A stretch of 37,218 bases of DNA from an uncultured Agathobaculum sp. (GTDB taxonomy: Bacteria; Bacillota; Clostridia; Oscillospirales; Butyricicoccaceae): assembly GCF_944384695.1 (NCBI RefSeq), contig NZ_CALWUQ010000013.1, positions 1 through 37,218 on the forward strand, read 5' to 3'. Positions within the stretch are counted from its first letter, which is position 1, and each line of letters starts with the position of its first letter. The position numbers and the translations under genes are program-made. Below are positions 8,890 through 17,053 of this stretch, piece by piece. The notes under the pieces are model-generated. The model had not been told where the DNA came from. It saw only the letters and a list, made by a program, of their open reading frames with translations, and searched no databases.

Positions 8890-9642
8890 ATGGAATGGTT
8901 TGGCTTGACGGACAGAGGCCGTGTGCGCCCGACCAATCAGGATATCTATCAAATCGAAGCACGGGAGGATAACCAGACCGTGCTGCTGGTCGTGTGCGAC
9001 GGCATGGGCGGCGCGAACGCCGGCAACGTGGCCAGCCGTTTTGCCGCGCAGTCGTTCATGGAGGCGGCGCGCGACGCGCTGGACGATGCGCTGGATGCGA
9101 CAAAGCGGCAGACGCTGCTGACCTATGCGCTCGTGCAGGCGAATGACACGGTGTTTTCGCTTGCCGGGCGGCAGCCGGAGTTTCGCGGTATGGGGACGAC
9201 GCTGGTTGCGGCGCTGGTACAGGGCGAACAGGCCACCATCCTGAACGTCGGGGACAGCCGCGCCTACTTATTCGACGGCACGCGCCTGCACCAGCTGACC
9301 GAGGACCATTCCTATGTCGAGGAGATGCGCCGTCAGGGCCGCATCACCGAAGCGGACGCCCGCACGCACCCGCAAAAGAATCTGATTACCCGCGCGGTCG
9401 GCGTAGAGCCGGACGTGGACGGCGATTTGTTTGAAGCGCGGCTTGCGCCGGGCGAGATCCTGCTGCTGTGCTCGGACGGCCTGACCGGCATGGTCGAGGA
9501 TGAGAAAATCGCCCAGACGCTGAAAGACGCCAAAACGCTCGCGCTGGCGGGCGATGCGCTGCTCAACCTTGCGCTGGAGGGCGGCGGGCGCGATAATATC
9601 ACGGTTGCGCTGTTCACCCGCGGCGCGGAAGAGGAGGCGTAA
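8890..9642 (+). CDS. prpC: PP2C-family Ser/Thr protein phosphatase
   Basis: A Mn2+/Mg2+-dependent PPM phosphatase that reverses the phosphorylation made by the kinase encoded next to it. The motifs occur in order: DRGRVRPTNQD near the N-terminus, VCDGMGG (metal-binding Asp), GMGTTLVA, VGDSRAYL, TEDHSYV, LLCSDGLTGMV (metal-binding Asp) and GGRDNITV (metal-binding Asp). With the ATG preceded by GGAGGTG (5-base spacing) the protein has 250 residues, the usual length of Stp/PrpC. A longer in-frame opening would overlap rlmN and lacks homology. It lies 6 bp ahead of the kinase, the usual arrangement in Firmicutes. Confidence 0.94.
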   Translation: MEWFGLTDRGRVRPTNQDIYQIEAREDNQTVLLVVCDGMGGANAGNVASRFAAQSFMEAARDALDDALDATKRQTLLTYALVQANDTVFSLAGRQPEFRGMGTTLVAALVQGEQATILNVGDSRAYLFDGTRLHQLTEDHSYVEEMRRQGRITEADARTHPQKNLITRAVGVEPDVDGDLFEARLAPGEILLLCSDGLTGMVEDEKIAQTLKDAKTLALAGDALLNLALEGGGRDNITVALFTRGAEEEA

Positions 9643-9648
9643 CCCCCT

Positions 9649-11697
9649 ATGGATAAATATATCGGCAAACTGCTCGGCGGCCGGTATGAGATCATCGACG
9701 TGGTCGGTGTGGGCGGCATGGCGGTCGTTTATCGCGCGCGTGATGTGGTGCTCAACCGCTATGTCGCCGTGAAAATTCTCAAGGACGAGTATGCCAAGGA
9801 CCCGGATATCCGTAAGCGGTTCTCGATTGAGTCGCAGGCGGTCGCCAAGCTCAGCCACCACAACATCGTATCGGTGTTTGACGTCGGCAGCGAAAACGGC
9901 ACGGATTATATCGTCATGGAACTCATCGAGGGCATCACCCTCAAGGAATATTTGCAGAAAAAGGGCCATCTGAACTGGCAGGAGGCCGTGTTCTTTGCGG
10001 AGCAAATCTGCCGCGCGCTCATTCACGCGCACTCCCGCGGCATCATCCATCAGGATATCAAGCCGCAGAACGTCATCATTCTGCGCGACGGCACCGCGAA
10101 ACTGACCGACTTTGGCATTGCATCCTTTGCCACCACGCAGGAAACCCGCGTGGTGCAGGAGGCCATTGGCTCAGTGCACTATATCTCACCGGAGCAGGCA
10201 AAAGGCTCTAAAATCGACTACCGGACGGACATTTACTCGCTGGGCGTCGTCATGTATGAAATGCTCACCGGCAAGCTGCCGTTCGAGGGCGAAACGGCTT
10301 TGCAGGTCGTCATGCAGCACCTCAATGCCGTGCCGCTCACACCGAGCGAACTGATGCCCGGCATCCCCAAGGGGTTGGATGAGATTGTCATGCACGCCAT
10401 GTGCGCCAACATCGGCAAGCGCTATGCTTCGGCGGAAGCGCTGTATGCGGATTTGGAGCAGCTCAAAAACGATGCGCAGATGCGCTTTGGCTACGCCTGC
10501 ACGGACGACGAGACAGGCGAGACGCAAATCATTGGCCGCGATGTGCAGCGCGCGGCGCGCCGCACGGCTGCGCAGGAGCAGGCGGCCCATGCGGCCGCAC
10601 AGCGGCGCGAGACCGCAACAGCGGTGCGCGAACCGGAAGGGTTCTTTGACCGTCTGGCTGAGCGGCCGGGACTGGCCGCAGGCATCGCGGTGGCAGTCGT
10701 GGCGGTGATTGCGCTGGTGGTGGTCGGTCTGCTGATGGCGACCGGCAGCACGGGCGAGGAAAAACTCAACGTGCCGTCGCTGGTCGGACAGATGATTGAC
10801 GATGTGATGGCGGATTCGACGTATACCGACCAGTTCACCATTCAGGAGGCCGCGGAGCGGCAGGAATCCGACCGGCCGGTTGGTGAAATTCTGGAGCAGG
10901 ACCCCGAAGCGGGCGCCAAGGTGACCAAAGGAACCATTATTACGCTGACGGTTTCCGCAGGCGGTGATAATGTCAGCGACACCTATAAAATCATCGACTT
11001 TAAGGGACGCACGCTGGAATATGCCGAGCCGATTTTGAGCGAGCACAATGTGTCGTACACGACTCAGGAGGAATACAGCGACGAGATAGAAGCGGGCAAA
11101 ATCACCCGCACGGACCCCGCGGCAGGCGAGGAATTGGAAAAGGGCGCGACCTTGACCATCTATGTCAGCAAGGGCAAGGAGGACAAGAAGGCTGCGGTGC
11201 CCGATTTGTACGGTTTGTCGCAAAGTGCGGCGGAAAAGGCGCTGACGGATAAGGGATTGGTGCTCGGCTCGGTCGACCCGGTGGAAAGCTCGGCGTCTGT
11301 CGGCACGGTTGTCTGGCAGTCGGTGAGCAAGGATACGGAGGTCAGCCAAGGCACGGCGGTCAATATCCAGATTTCCAAGGGCAAGAGCCAGCAGACCACT
11401 ACGCCCGAAACACCGGAGACAGAGGAGCCGGATACCGGCGGCGAGAGCAATCAGGAAACCGATACGCAGGAGCCGCCTGCGCCGACGACCGGTACGGCGA
11501 CCATTCCGGTGGCGCTGCCCGATAATACGGATATGGCGCATGTGGTCATCTCAGTGGACGGCGTTGTGCAGTATGACCAGACGCTGGAAACCAGTATGGG
11601 CAGCATCTCCGTGCCGCTGACCAGCTCGCCCGGCCAGCATGAGGTCACGGTCAGCGTGGACGGTGTGTCCAGTTCGCAGACGTACACTTTCAATTGA
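9649..11697 (+). CDS. prkC: PASTA-domain Ser/Thr protein kinase
   Basis: A membrane eukaryotic-type kinase that senses cell-wall fragments and controls growth, division and stress responses. The cytosolic kinase domain (about 1-275) has the Gly-rich loop GVGGMA, Lys42 in VAVKILK, the catalytic loop HQDIKPQN (His134, Gln135, Asp136), DFG at 154-156 and ISPEQ. A juxtamembrane stretch rich in Ala, Gln and Arg (about 290-340) leads to one membrane helix (about 342-366). Outside are three PASTA repeats (about 372-439, 440-509, 510-578), a Thr/Glu/Pro-rich linker and a beta-rich final domain (about 613-682). The catalytic loop has HQD where most such kinases have HRD. The final domain is an extension beyond the PASTA array. 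Confidence 0.95.
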   Translation: MDKYIGKLLGGRYEIIDVVGVGGMAVVYRARDVVLNRYVAVKILKDEYAKDPDIRKRFSIESQAVAKLSHHNIVSVFDVGSENGTDYIVMELIEGITLKEYLQKKGHLNWQEAVFFAEQICRALIHAHSRGIIHQDIKPQNVIILRDGTAKLTDFGIASFATTQETRVVQEAIGSVHYISPEQAKGSKIDYRTDIYSLGVVMYEMLTGKLPFEGETALQVVMQHLNAVPLTPSELMPGIPKGLDEIVMHAMCANIGKRYASAEALYADLEQLKNDAQMRFGYACTDDETGETQIIGRDVQRAARRTAAQEQAAHAAAQRRETATAVREPEGFFDRLAERPGLAAGIAVAVVAVIALVVVGLLMATGSTGEEKLNVPSLVGQMIDDVMADSTYTDQFTIQEAAERQESDRPVGEILEQDPEAGAKVTKGTIITLTVSAGGDNVSDTYKIIDFKGRTLEYAEPILSEHNVSYTTQEEYSDEIEAGKITRTDPAAGEELEKGATLTIYVSKGKEDKKAAVPDLYGLSQSAAEKALTDKGLVLGSVDPVESSASVGTVVWQSVSKDTEVSQGTAVNIQISKGKSQQTTTPETPETEEPDTGGESNQETDTQEPPAPTTGTATIPVALPDNTDMAHVVISVDGVVQYDQTLETSMGSISVPLTSSPGQHEVTVSVDGVSSSQTYTFN

Positions 11698-11713
11698 TGG
11701 AAGGGGCGAAAGC

Positions 11714-12613
11714 TTGATCGAAGGGATCATTCTCAAGGGCATCGGCGGGTTCTACTATGTGGACACCGCCGACGGCCTGATTGAGTGCAAAGCGCGCGGG
11801 CGCTTCCGAAAAACCGTGGGCAAGCCCATCGTGGGCGACCGCGTCACGCTCGAAATCCAGCCCGAGGACGGCACGGGCTATCTGCTCGACATTGCGCCGC
11901 GCAAAAACAGTCTGGTGCGGCCTGCGGTGGCTAACCTTGACCTGTTGGTGGCGGTTGCCTCGGCTGCGCCGCCTGTGACCGACCCATTCCTGATTGATAA
12001 GGTGACGGCCATCGCGGTGCACAAGGGGATTGGCGCGTTGGTGGTCATCAACAAGACGGACGAAAATCCGGGGGACGAGCTGTTCGCCGCGTATCAGAAA
12101 AGCGGCATCGACGTGCTGCGCGTCAGTGCGCTGACCGGCGACGGCATCGACGCGCTCAAGGAGCGTCTGCGCGGCCGGGTGGCTGCATTCGCGGGGAACT
12201 CCGGCGTGGGCAAGTCGAGCGTGCTCAATCGCATCGACCCGCAGTTCGGCGCAGCGGTCGGCGCGATTTCCGACCGCATTGGCAGAGGCAAACATACGAC
12301 GCGGCACGTTGAGCTGCATCCGATTGCGGGCGGTGGTTACATCGCGGATACACCCGGGTTTTCCTCATTCGAGACTGAGCAGATGGATTTGGTGCTGGCG
12401 GAGGACCTGCAATATGCGTTCCCTGAATTTGCGCCCTATCTCGGTCAGTGCAGGTTTACCGGCTGTGCCCATGTGAAAGAAAAGGGCTGCGCGGTGCTGG
12501 CGGCGGTCGAGGCAGGAGAGATTGCCAAAAGCCGCCACGAAAGCTATGTCAAGCTGTACGACAGTGTAAAGGATTTGAAGCAATGGGAGATTTCCAAGGG
12601 CGGCACGCGCTGA
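11714..12613 (+). CDS. rsgA: Ribosome small subunit GTPase A
   Basis: A circularly permuted GTPase that aids late maturation of the 30S subunit. An N-terminal OB-fold (about 1-75) is followed by G4 NKTD, then G1 GNSGVGKSS at 161-169, then G3 DTPGFSS, which is the permuted order G4-G1-G3. The C-terminal zinc module has CRFTGCAHVKEKGC. The TTG start was chosen because GGAAGGGG lies about 7 bases upstream and it gives 299 residues, matching Bacillus YloQ; upstream in-frame codons would lie inside prkC. In Bacillus, rpe usually separates rsgA from thiN; here rsgA overlaps thiN directly. Confidence 0.95.
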   Translation: MIEGIILKGIGGFYYVDTADGLIECKARGRFRKTVGKPIVGDRVTLEIQPEDGTGYLLDIAPRKNSLVRPAVANLDLLVAVASAAPPVTDPFLIDKVTAIAVHKGIGALVVINKTDENPGDELFAAYQKSGIDVLRVSALTGDGIDALKERLRGRVAAFAGNSGVGKSSVLNRIDPQFGAAVGAISDRIGRGKHTTRHVELHPIAGGGYIADTPGFSSFETEQMDLVLAEDLQYAFPEFAPYLGQCRFTGCAHVKEKGCAVLAAVEAGEIAKSRHESYVKLYDSVKDLKQWEISKGGTR

Positions 12614-13245
12614 TTTTCGCGGCCGCGCCCGAAACCGAATACGGTTATATCCGCGCGTTTCTGGCTGAGCACCCGGACGCGCTGATTGCCTGTGCGGACG
12701 GTGGTCTGCGCCATGCGCGCGTGCTGGGGCGGCACCCGGATTTTATGATTTCGGACTGTGACTCCATGCCCGAAATAGAAGGGACGGAAATCATCCGCCT
12801 GAAGCCGGAAAAGGACGATACGGATACGCAGGGCTGCCTGCGTGAGGTGTTTCGCCGCGGCTGCACCGAGGCGACGCTGGTCTGCGCGACCGGCGGGCGC
12901 ATCGACCATATGCTGGCCAACCTGTCGCTGCTGGAGGAGGCGCACGCCATGGGCGGGCGCCTGACCGTGCTCGACCGGCAAAACCGTATCGTTTTGCATG
13001 AGGGCGGCTGTCGGAAATTCAAAATGCCGGCGGAGTACCGGTATTTCTCCATCGTGCCGCTGGATGCCGTGCTGCATGGCGTGACGATTGAAAATGCAAA
13101 ATACCCGCTGCGTGACGCGACGGTTACGCGCGCGGGCATGGTCACCATTTCCAATGAGGCCGCGGCAAACGAGATTGTTACAATCGAAATTCGGGACGGG
13201 CGTGCGCTCGTCATCTTTTCGCGCGACTTTGACCGCGCTTTGTGA
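12583..13245 (+). CDS. thiN: Thiamine pyrophosphokinase
   Basis: Transfers pyrophosphate from ATP to thiamine, making the cofactor thiamine diphosphate. The 220-residue protein has the family's acidic motifs CADGGLRHARVLG, ISDCDSMP and KDDTDTQGCL, followed by CATGGRIDHMLANLSLL, which form the ATP/Mg and thiamine pocket. The C-terminal beta-sandwich (about 130-220) includes the SNEAAANE segment usual near the end. The ATG lies within rsgA (31-base overlap), so translation is probably coupled; AAAGGA lies about 10 bases upstream. It is the last gene of the operon: a strong terminator lies 13 bases after its stop. Confidence 0.93.
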   Translation: MGDFQGRHALIFAAAPETEYGYIRAFLAEHPDALIACADGGLRHARVLGRHPDFMISDCDSMPEIEGTEIIRLKPEKDDTDTQGCLREVFRRGCTEATLVCATGGRIDHMLANLSLLEEAHAMGGRLTVLDRQNRIVLHEGGCRKFKMPAEYRYFSIVPLDAVLHGVTIENAKYPLRDATVTRAGMVTISNEAAANEIVTIEIRDGRALVIFSRDFDRAL

Positions 13246-13257
13246 AATATCCACACC

Positions 13258-13284
13258 AAAACCGCCCAAACCGGCGGTTTTTTC
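13258..13284 (+). terminator. Rho-independent terminator of the coaBC-thiN operon
   Basis: AAAACCGCC and GGCGGTTTT pair around a 6-base loop, and the 3' arm runs into a T tract. It begins 13 bases after the thiN stop, closing the long housekeeping operon. Confidence 0.85.
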
Positions 13285-13318
13285 TATTCTTCTGTTTTGC
13301 AATTTTGCAGGCGCAGAC

Positions 13319-13347
13319 TTGCAAAAAGAAACCGGCAGGCATATAAT
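13319..13347 (+). promoter_or_regulatory. Sigma-A-type promoter of the aminotransferase gene
   Basis: TTGCAA at 13319-13324 and TATAAT at 13342-13347 with exactly 17 bases between. It lies 35 bases ahead of the GTG start and directly follows the operon terminator. Confidence 0.75.
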
Positions 13348-13382
13348 AAAACCATAGAGAGACGAAAAGGGAGTGCTGAGCA

Positions 13383-14582
13383 GTGGCATTGAAACCGATT
13401 TCCAGAATCGCGGCGGGGGTACAGGCATCGACGACGCTTGTCATCGACTCGCTGTTCAAGCAGATGAAGGCCGAAGGCAAGGATGTGGTCGGCTTTGGCG
13501 CGGGCGAACCGGATTTCCCGACCCCGGAGCACATCAAGCAGGCAGGTATCGAAGCAATCGAGAACAACCAGACCCGCTATACGCCGGCGGCCGGCCTGAT
13601 GGAGCTGCGCGAAGCGGCGTGCTACCGGCTGAAAGCGGATTTCGGTCTGGACTATGAGCCGAAGCAGATTGTTGTGGCTTCGGGCGCGAAGCACTCGGTT
13701 TATATCGCGCTGATGACGCTGTGCAACCCGGGCGATGAGGTCGTCATCGCGGCGCCCTACTGGGTCAGCTATTCGGAAATGGTGCAGCAGGCGGGCGCGG
13801 TGCCGGTAATCGTGACGGCGGAAGAAGAGCAGGATTTTAAGATTACGGCGGCGCAGCTGGAAGCGGCCATTACGGACAAAACCAAGGTGTTTATGCTCAA
13901 CTCGCCCTGCAACCCGACCGGCATGGTCTACACCCGCGAGGAGCTGGAAGCGATTGCGGAGGTCTGCTGCCGCAAAAACATCTATGTCATCGCGGATGAG
14001 ATTTACTGCAATTTGGTGTATGACGACATTGAGTTTGTGTCGTTTGCGTCGCTGAATGAGGACGTGAAGAACCGCACCATCATCGTCAACGGCGTGTCCA
14101 AGAGCTATGCGATGACCGGCTGGCGCATCGGCTACAGTGCGTCCAATTCGGAACTCGCGCGCGTGATGAGCAATTACCTGAGCCATTCCACCTCGGCTCC
14201 TTCCACGATTTCGCAGCATGCGGCAATCGTGGCGCTCAAGGGCCCGCAGGAGGATATGCAGGTGATGAAGCAGGCGTTTGAGGCGCGCCGCGACCATCTG
14301 GTGGAGCGCATGAACCGCATCGAGGGCGTTTCCTGCATCAAGCCGCAGGGCGCATTCTATGTTATGATGAATATGAAGAACTTCCTCGGCAAGACCATGT
14401 ACGGCAAGAAAATCGAGAGCGCGGAGGATTTTGCGCAGCTCTTCCTCGAAAAAGGTTTGGTTGCGACCGTACCGTGCACCGCATTTGCCGCACCGGGCTT
14501 TGTCCGCTGGAGCTATGCGACTTCGCTGGCGGAGATTGACAAGGGTCTCGACCGGCTGGAGGCGTTCATCAAGAACGCATAA
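13383..14582 (+). CDS. aspB: Pyridoxal phosphate-dependent class I aminotransferase (aspartate aminotransferase-like)
   Basis: Interconverts amino acids and 2-oxo acids in the cytosol; the closest named relatives are aspartate aminotransferases of the AspB subgroup. The PLP lysine is Lys240 in NGVSKSYAMTGWRIGY. Other marks are GEPDFPTP and TRYTPAAGLMELREAA near the N-terminus, the NSPCNPTG motif with the PLP-contacting Asn, and VIADEIY with the PLP-contacting Asp. At 399 residues it has the usual length. The start is GTG, with AAGGGAG about 10 bases upstream. It is transcribed alone, between its own promoter and a terminator. Specificity for aspartate is likely but not proven by sequence; other class Ib aminotransferases look similar. 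Confidence 0.9.
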   Translation: MALKPISRIAAGVQASTTLVIDSLFKQMKAEGKDVVGFGAGEPDFPTPEHIKQAGIEAIENNQTRYTPAAGLMELREAACYRLKADFGLDYEPKQIVVASGAKHSVYIALMTLCNPGDEVVIAAPYWVSYSEMVQQAGAVPVIVTAEEEQDFKITAAQLEAAITDKTKVFMLNSPCNPTGMVYTREELEAIAEVCCRKNIYVIADEIYCNLVYDDIEFVSFASLNEDVKNRTIIVNGVSKSYAMTGWRIGYSASNSELARVMSNYLSHSTSAPSTISQHAAIVALKGPQEDMQVMKQAFEARRDHLVERMNRIEGVSCIKPQGAFYVMMNMKNFLGKTMYGKKIESAEDFAQLFLEKGLVATVPCTAFAAPGFVRWSYATSLAEIDKGLDRLEAFIKNA

Positions 14583-14597
14583 AACCGATGGATATCA

Positions 14598-14626
14598 AAA
14601 GGACGTGCAAAAGCACGTCCTTTTTT
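14598..14626. terminator. Bidirectional terminator between convergent genes
   Basis: AAAGGACGTGC and GCACGTCCTTT pair around AAAA. A T run follows on the + strand, and an A-rich start serves as a T run on the - strand. It lies between the aminotransferase gene (+) and the convergent acetyltransferase gene (-). Confidence 0.85.
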
Positions 14627-14635
14627 GTTGCGGCT

Positions 14636-15283
14636 TTATATAGACAACGGGGAAAGCAGCGGCAGCAGCAGCCGGTATTCGGTGAAATCACCGCAGGTGT
14701 ACACCTGCTTGAGCTTGAAGCCAAAATGGAGATACATCGGCACATTTTCGCGCGACAGCGTCTCGAGCGCAATGGCCGGATAGCCTTGCGCGGCGGCATG
14801 CTCGATTGCGCCTTCCAGCAGCTCGCGCGCAACGCCGGTGCCGCGATAGGGCTTATCTACCGCGAACTGTGCGATATAATACGGGCGTCCGCAATAGCGT
14901 TTGTACCAGTTCGCACTGTGTACCGCCAAAACCGGACGGCTGTTGCGCATGATTTGCGTCAGCAGCGAATTGGGGATGTCGCGCAGGACGCGGCTATGGC
15001 GCAGGGCGTAAAAAAACTGTCCAATTGGGCCGAAGCGGGACAGACGGCGCGGGTCTGCGCCGACGAGCGCGCCCGCCAGCGTACCGTCCGGCGCATCGCA
15101 TACGAATACGTCCCCGCGGGAGAAAAAATAGCCTTGTCCAAGGCTGAGAACGGTCGGGCCAATCGCGCGGGCGGTTTCCGGGTCGATGCCGGAAAATTGT
15201 TGCTGCAATTCCTGCTTTTCGTAAAACTGGTCGAACATCAGCGCAGCCAGCGCTGCGCGCTCTTCCTGCCTTGCTTTGCGCAT
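14636..15283 (-). CDS. GNAT-family N-acetyltransferase
   Basis: A 215-residue protein whose C-terminal half has the GNAT acetyl-CoA-binding block: the beta strand YIAQFAVDKPYRG followed by RGTGVARELLEGAIEHA, then AIALETLSRENVPMYLHFGFK. The N-terminal half is helical and does not show a known substrate-binding signature. The start was set at the ATG preceded by AGGAGGG (7-base spacing); a longer in-frame opening has no such site. The substrate is unknown. It is transcribed alone, away from purB, from its own promoter. Confidence 0.82.
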   Translation of the reverse strand: MRKARQEERAALAALMFDQFYEKQELQQQFSGIDPETARAIGPTVLSLGQGYFFSRGDVFVCDAPDGTLAGALVGADPRRLSRFGPIGQFFYALRHSRVLRDIPNSLLTQIMRNSRPVLAVHSANWYKRYCGRPYYIAQFAVDKPYRGTGVARELLEGAIEHAAAQGYPAIALETLSRENVPMYLHFGFKLKQVYTCGDFTEYRLLLPLLSPLSI

Positions 15284-15314
15284 ATCGGTTCCCTCCTGCT
15301 TGCTTCCTGCCCTG

Positions 15315-15343
15315 ATGATAGCATGCGTTCCCGCGTCCGTCAA
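15315..15343 (-). promoter_or_regulatory. Promoter of the - strand GNAT gene
   Basis: Read on the - strand, TTGACG (15343-15338) and TATCAT (15320-15315) are separated by 17 bases. The -10 box lies about 32 bases ahead of the ATG. Confidence 0.7.
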
Positions 15344-15437
15344 GCGGCAGGGCGCGGCGGCGTGTCAAATACGCGGGCCGGGGCGGACAATTCTTTGTTT
15401 ATTGTTACAATATATGCGCGAAACAGGGCGATTTCGC

Positions 15438-15466
15438 TTGAAATACGCAGTGTTCGGTGTTAAAAT
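15438..15466 (+). promoter_or_regulatory. Promoter of purB
   Basis: TTGAAA at 15438-15443 and TAAAAT at 15461-15466 with 17 bases between, 72 bases before the purB ATG. A second TATAAT lies at 15477-15482 but lacks a good -35 box. No purine riboswitch fold was recognised in the short leader. Confidence 0.65.
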
Positions 15467-15538
15467 AAATAGGCTGTATAATTGTCTGCTCATTTGCTGC
15501 TGTAAGCAAGAAAAGAGAGAGTTGAAAGGACGACTGAC

Positions 15539-16969
15539 ATGAATAACGTGTATGAAAGCCCGCTGTCCTCGCGCTACGCTTCGGAAGAGATGCTGTATGT
15601 ATTTTCTTCGGATATGAAGTTTTCCACCTGGCGCCGCCTGTGGGTGTCGCTGGCCAAGGCGGAGATGGCGCTCGGCCTGCCCATCACACAGGAGCAGGTC
15701 GATGAGATGGAAGCCCACCTGACCGATATCGACTACGATACCGCACGCGCACGGGAAAAGGAAGTCCGCCATGACGTCATGGCGCATGTGTACACCTTCG
15801 GCAAGGCTGCGCCCAAGGCGGCCGGCATCATCCATCTGGGGGCGACCAGCGCCTATGTGGGCGACAACACCGATATCATCCAGATTCGCGAGGGCCTGCT
15901 GCTGGTGCGCAAAAAGCTCGCGGTCGTGCTGGACAAGCTCGCGCGCTTTGCGGACGCGCATAAGGCGCAGCCGACGCTTGGCTTTACGCACTTCCAGCCC
16001 GCGCAGCTGACGACCGTCGGCAAGCGCGCGACGCTTTGGATGAATGAGCTGCTGATGGATTTGAATGAGGTCGAGTACCGCATCGAAAACCTGCGCATGC
16101 TCGGCAGTAAGGGCACGACCGGCACGCAGGCGTCCTTTATGGAGCTGTTTGACGGGGACGAAGCCAAGGTCAAGGAGCTGGAAAAGCGCATTGCGGATGA
16201 TTTCGGCTTTGCAGGCGTGGTTCCGGTGTCCGGTCAGACCTATTCGCGCAAGATTGACGCGCAGACGCTGGCGACGCTTGCCGGCATCGCTGAATCCGCG
16301 TCCAAGTTTGCCACCGACCTGCGCCTGCTCCAGCACCTCAAGGAGATTGAGGAGCCGTTTGAAAAGCATCAGATTGGCTCGTCCGCGATGCCGTACAAGC
16401 GCAACCCGATGAGAAGCGAGCGCATCTGCGCGCTGGCGCGCTATGTCATCTGCGACAGCTTGAACCCGGCCTTCACCTCCGCGACCCAGTGGTTCGAGCG
16501 CACGCTCGATGACTCGGCCAACAAGCGTATCTCCGTGCCGGAGGCGTTCCTTGCGGTCGACGCCATTCTCAATATCATGATTAACGTGGTTTCCGGTCTG
16601 GTGGTTTACCCCAAGGTCATCCACGCGCATGTGATGAACGAGCTGCCCTTTATGGCGACCGAGAACATCATGATGGATGCGGTCAAGCGCGGCGGCAACC
16701 GGCAGAAGCTGCATGAGCGCATTCGTGAGCACTCCATGGCGGCCGGCAAGCGCATCAAGGAAGAAGGGCTGGACAACGATTTGATTGACCGCATTGCGGC
16801 CGACCCGATGTTCGGCATGACGCGCGAGCAGATTCTCGAGCACCTTGATCCGGCGGCGTACATCGGCCGCTGCCCGTCGCAGGTGGACGAGTTCCTCAGC
16901 GAGTGCGTCCGTCCGGCGATTGCACCCTATTTGGAGGGAGAAGAGGTTACAGTGGAAATCAACCTGTAA
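15539..16969 (+). CDS. purB: Adenylosuccinate lyase
   Basis: Cleaves SAICAR and adenylosuccinate, each releasing fumarate, in purine synthesis; a homotetramer of the fumarase/aspartase superfamily. The superfamily signature SSAMPYKRNP is at 281-290, in the flexible loop that carries the catalytic serine. The HLGATSAYVGDN and GFTHFQPAQ segments with active-site histidines are present, and GTTGTQASF forms another pocket wall. At 476 residues it is the longer form of PurB common in Clostridia. GAAAGGA lies 8 bases before the ATG. It is transcribed from its own promoter and is not clustered with other pur genes here. Confidence 0.96.
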   Translation: MNNVYESPLSSRYASEEMLYVFSSDMKFSTWRRLWVSLAKAEMALGLPITQEQVDEMEAHLTDIDYDTARAREKEVRHDVMAHVYTFGKAAPKAAGIIHLGATSAYVGDNTDIIQIREGLLLVRKKLAVVLDKLARFADAHKAQPTLGFTHFQPAQLTTVGKRATLWMNELLMDLNEVEYRIENLRMLGSKGTTGTQASFMELFDGDEAKVKELEKRIADDFGFAGVVPVSGQTYSRKIDAQTLATLAGIAESASKFATDLRLLQHLKEIEEPFEKHQIGSSAMPYKRNPMRSERICALARYVICDSLNPAFTSATQWFERTLDDSANKRISVPEAFLAVDAILNIMINVVSGLVVYPKVIHAHVMNELPFMATENIMMDAVKRGGNRQKLHERIREHSMAAGKRIKEEGLDNDLIDRIAADPMFGMTREQILEHLDPAAYIGRCPSQVDEFLSECVRPAIAPYLEGEEVTVEINL

Positions 16970-16987
16970 GCATGCGGTGCGCTTAGG

Positions 16988-17016
16988 TTGACTTTTCAGT
17001 AGTTTGGCAGTATACT
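16988..17016 (+). promoter_or_regulatory. Promoter of secDF
   Basis: TTGACT at 16988-16993 and TATACT at 17011-17016 with 17 bases between: close to the sigma-A consensus. The -10 box lies 37 bases ahead of the TTG start. Confidence 0.8.
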
Positions 17017-17053
17017 ACTTTAGCTGTGTAAGAAAACGAAGGAGGCAGAAACA

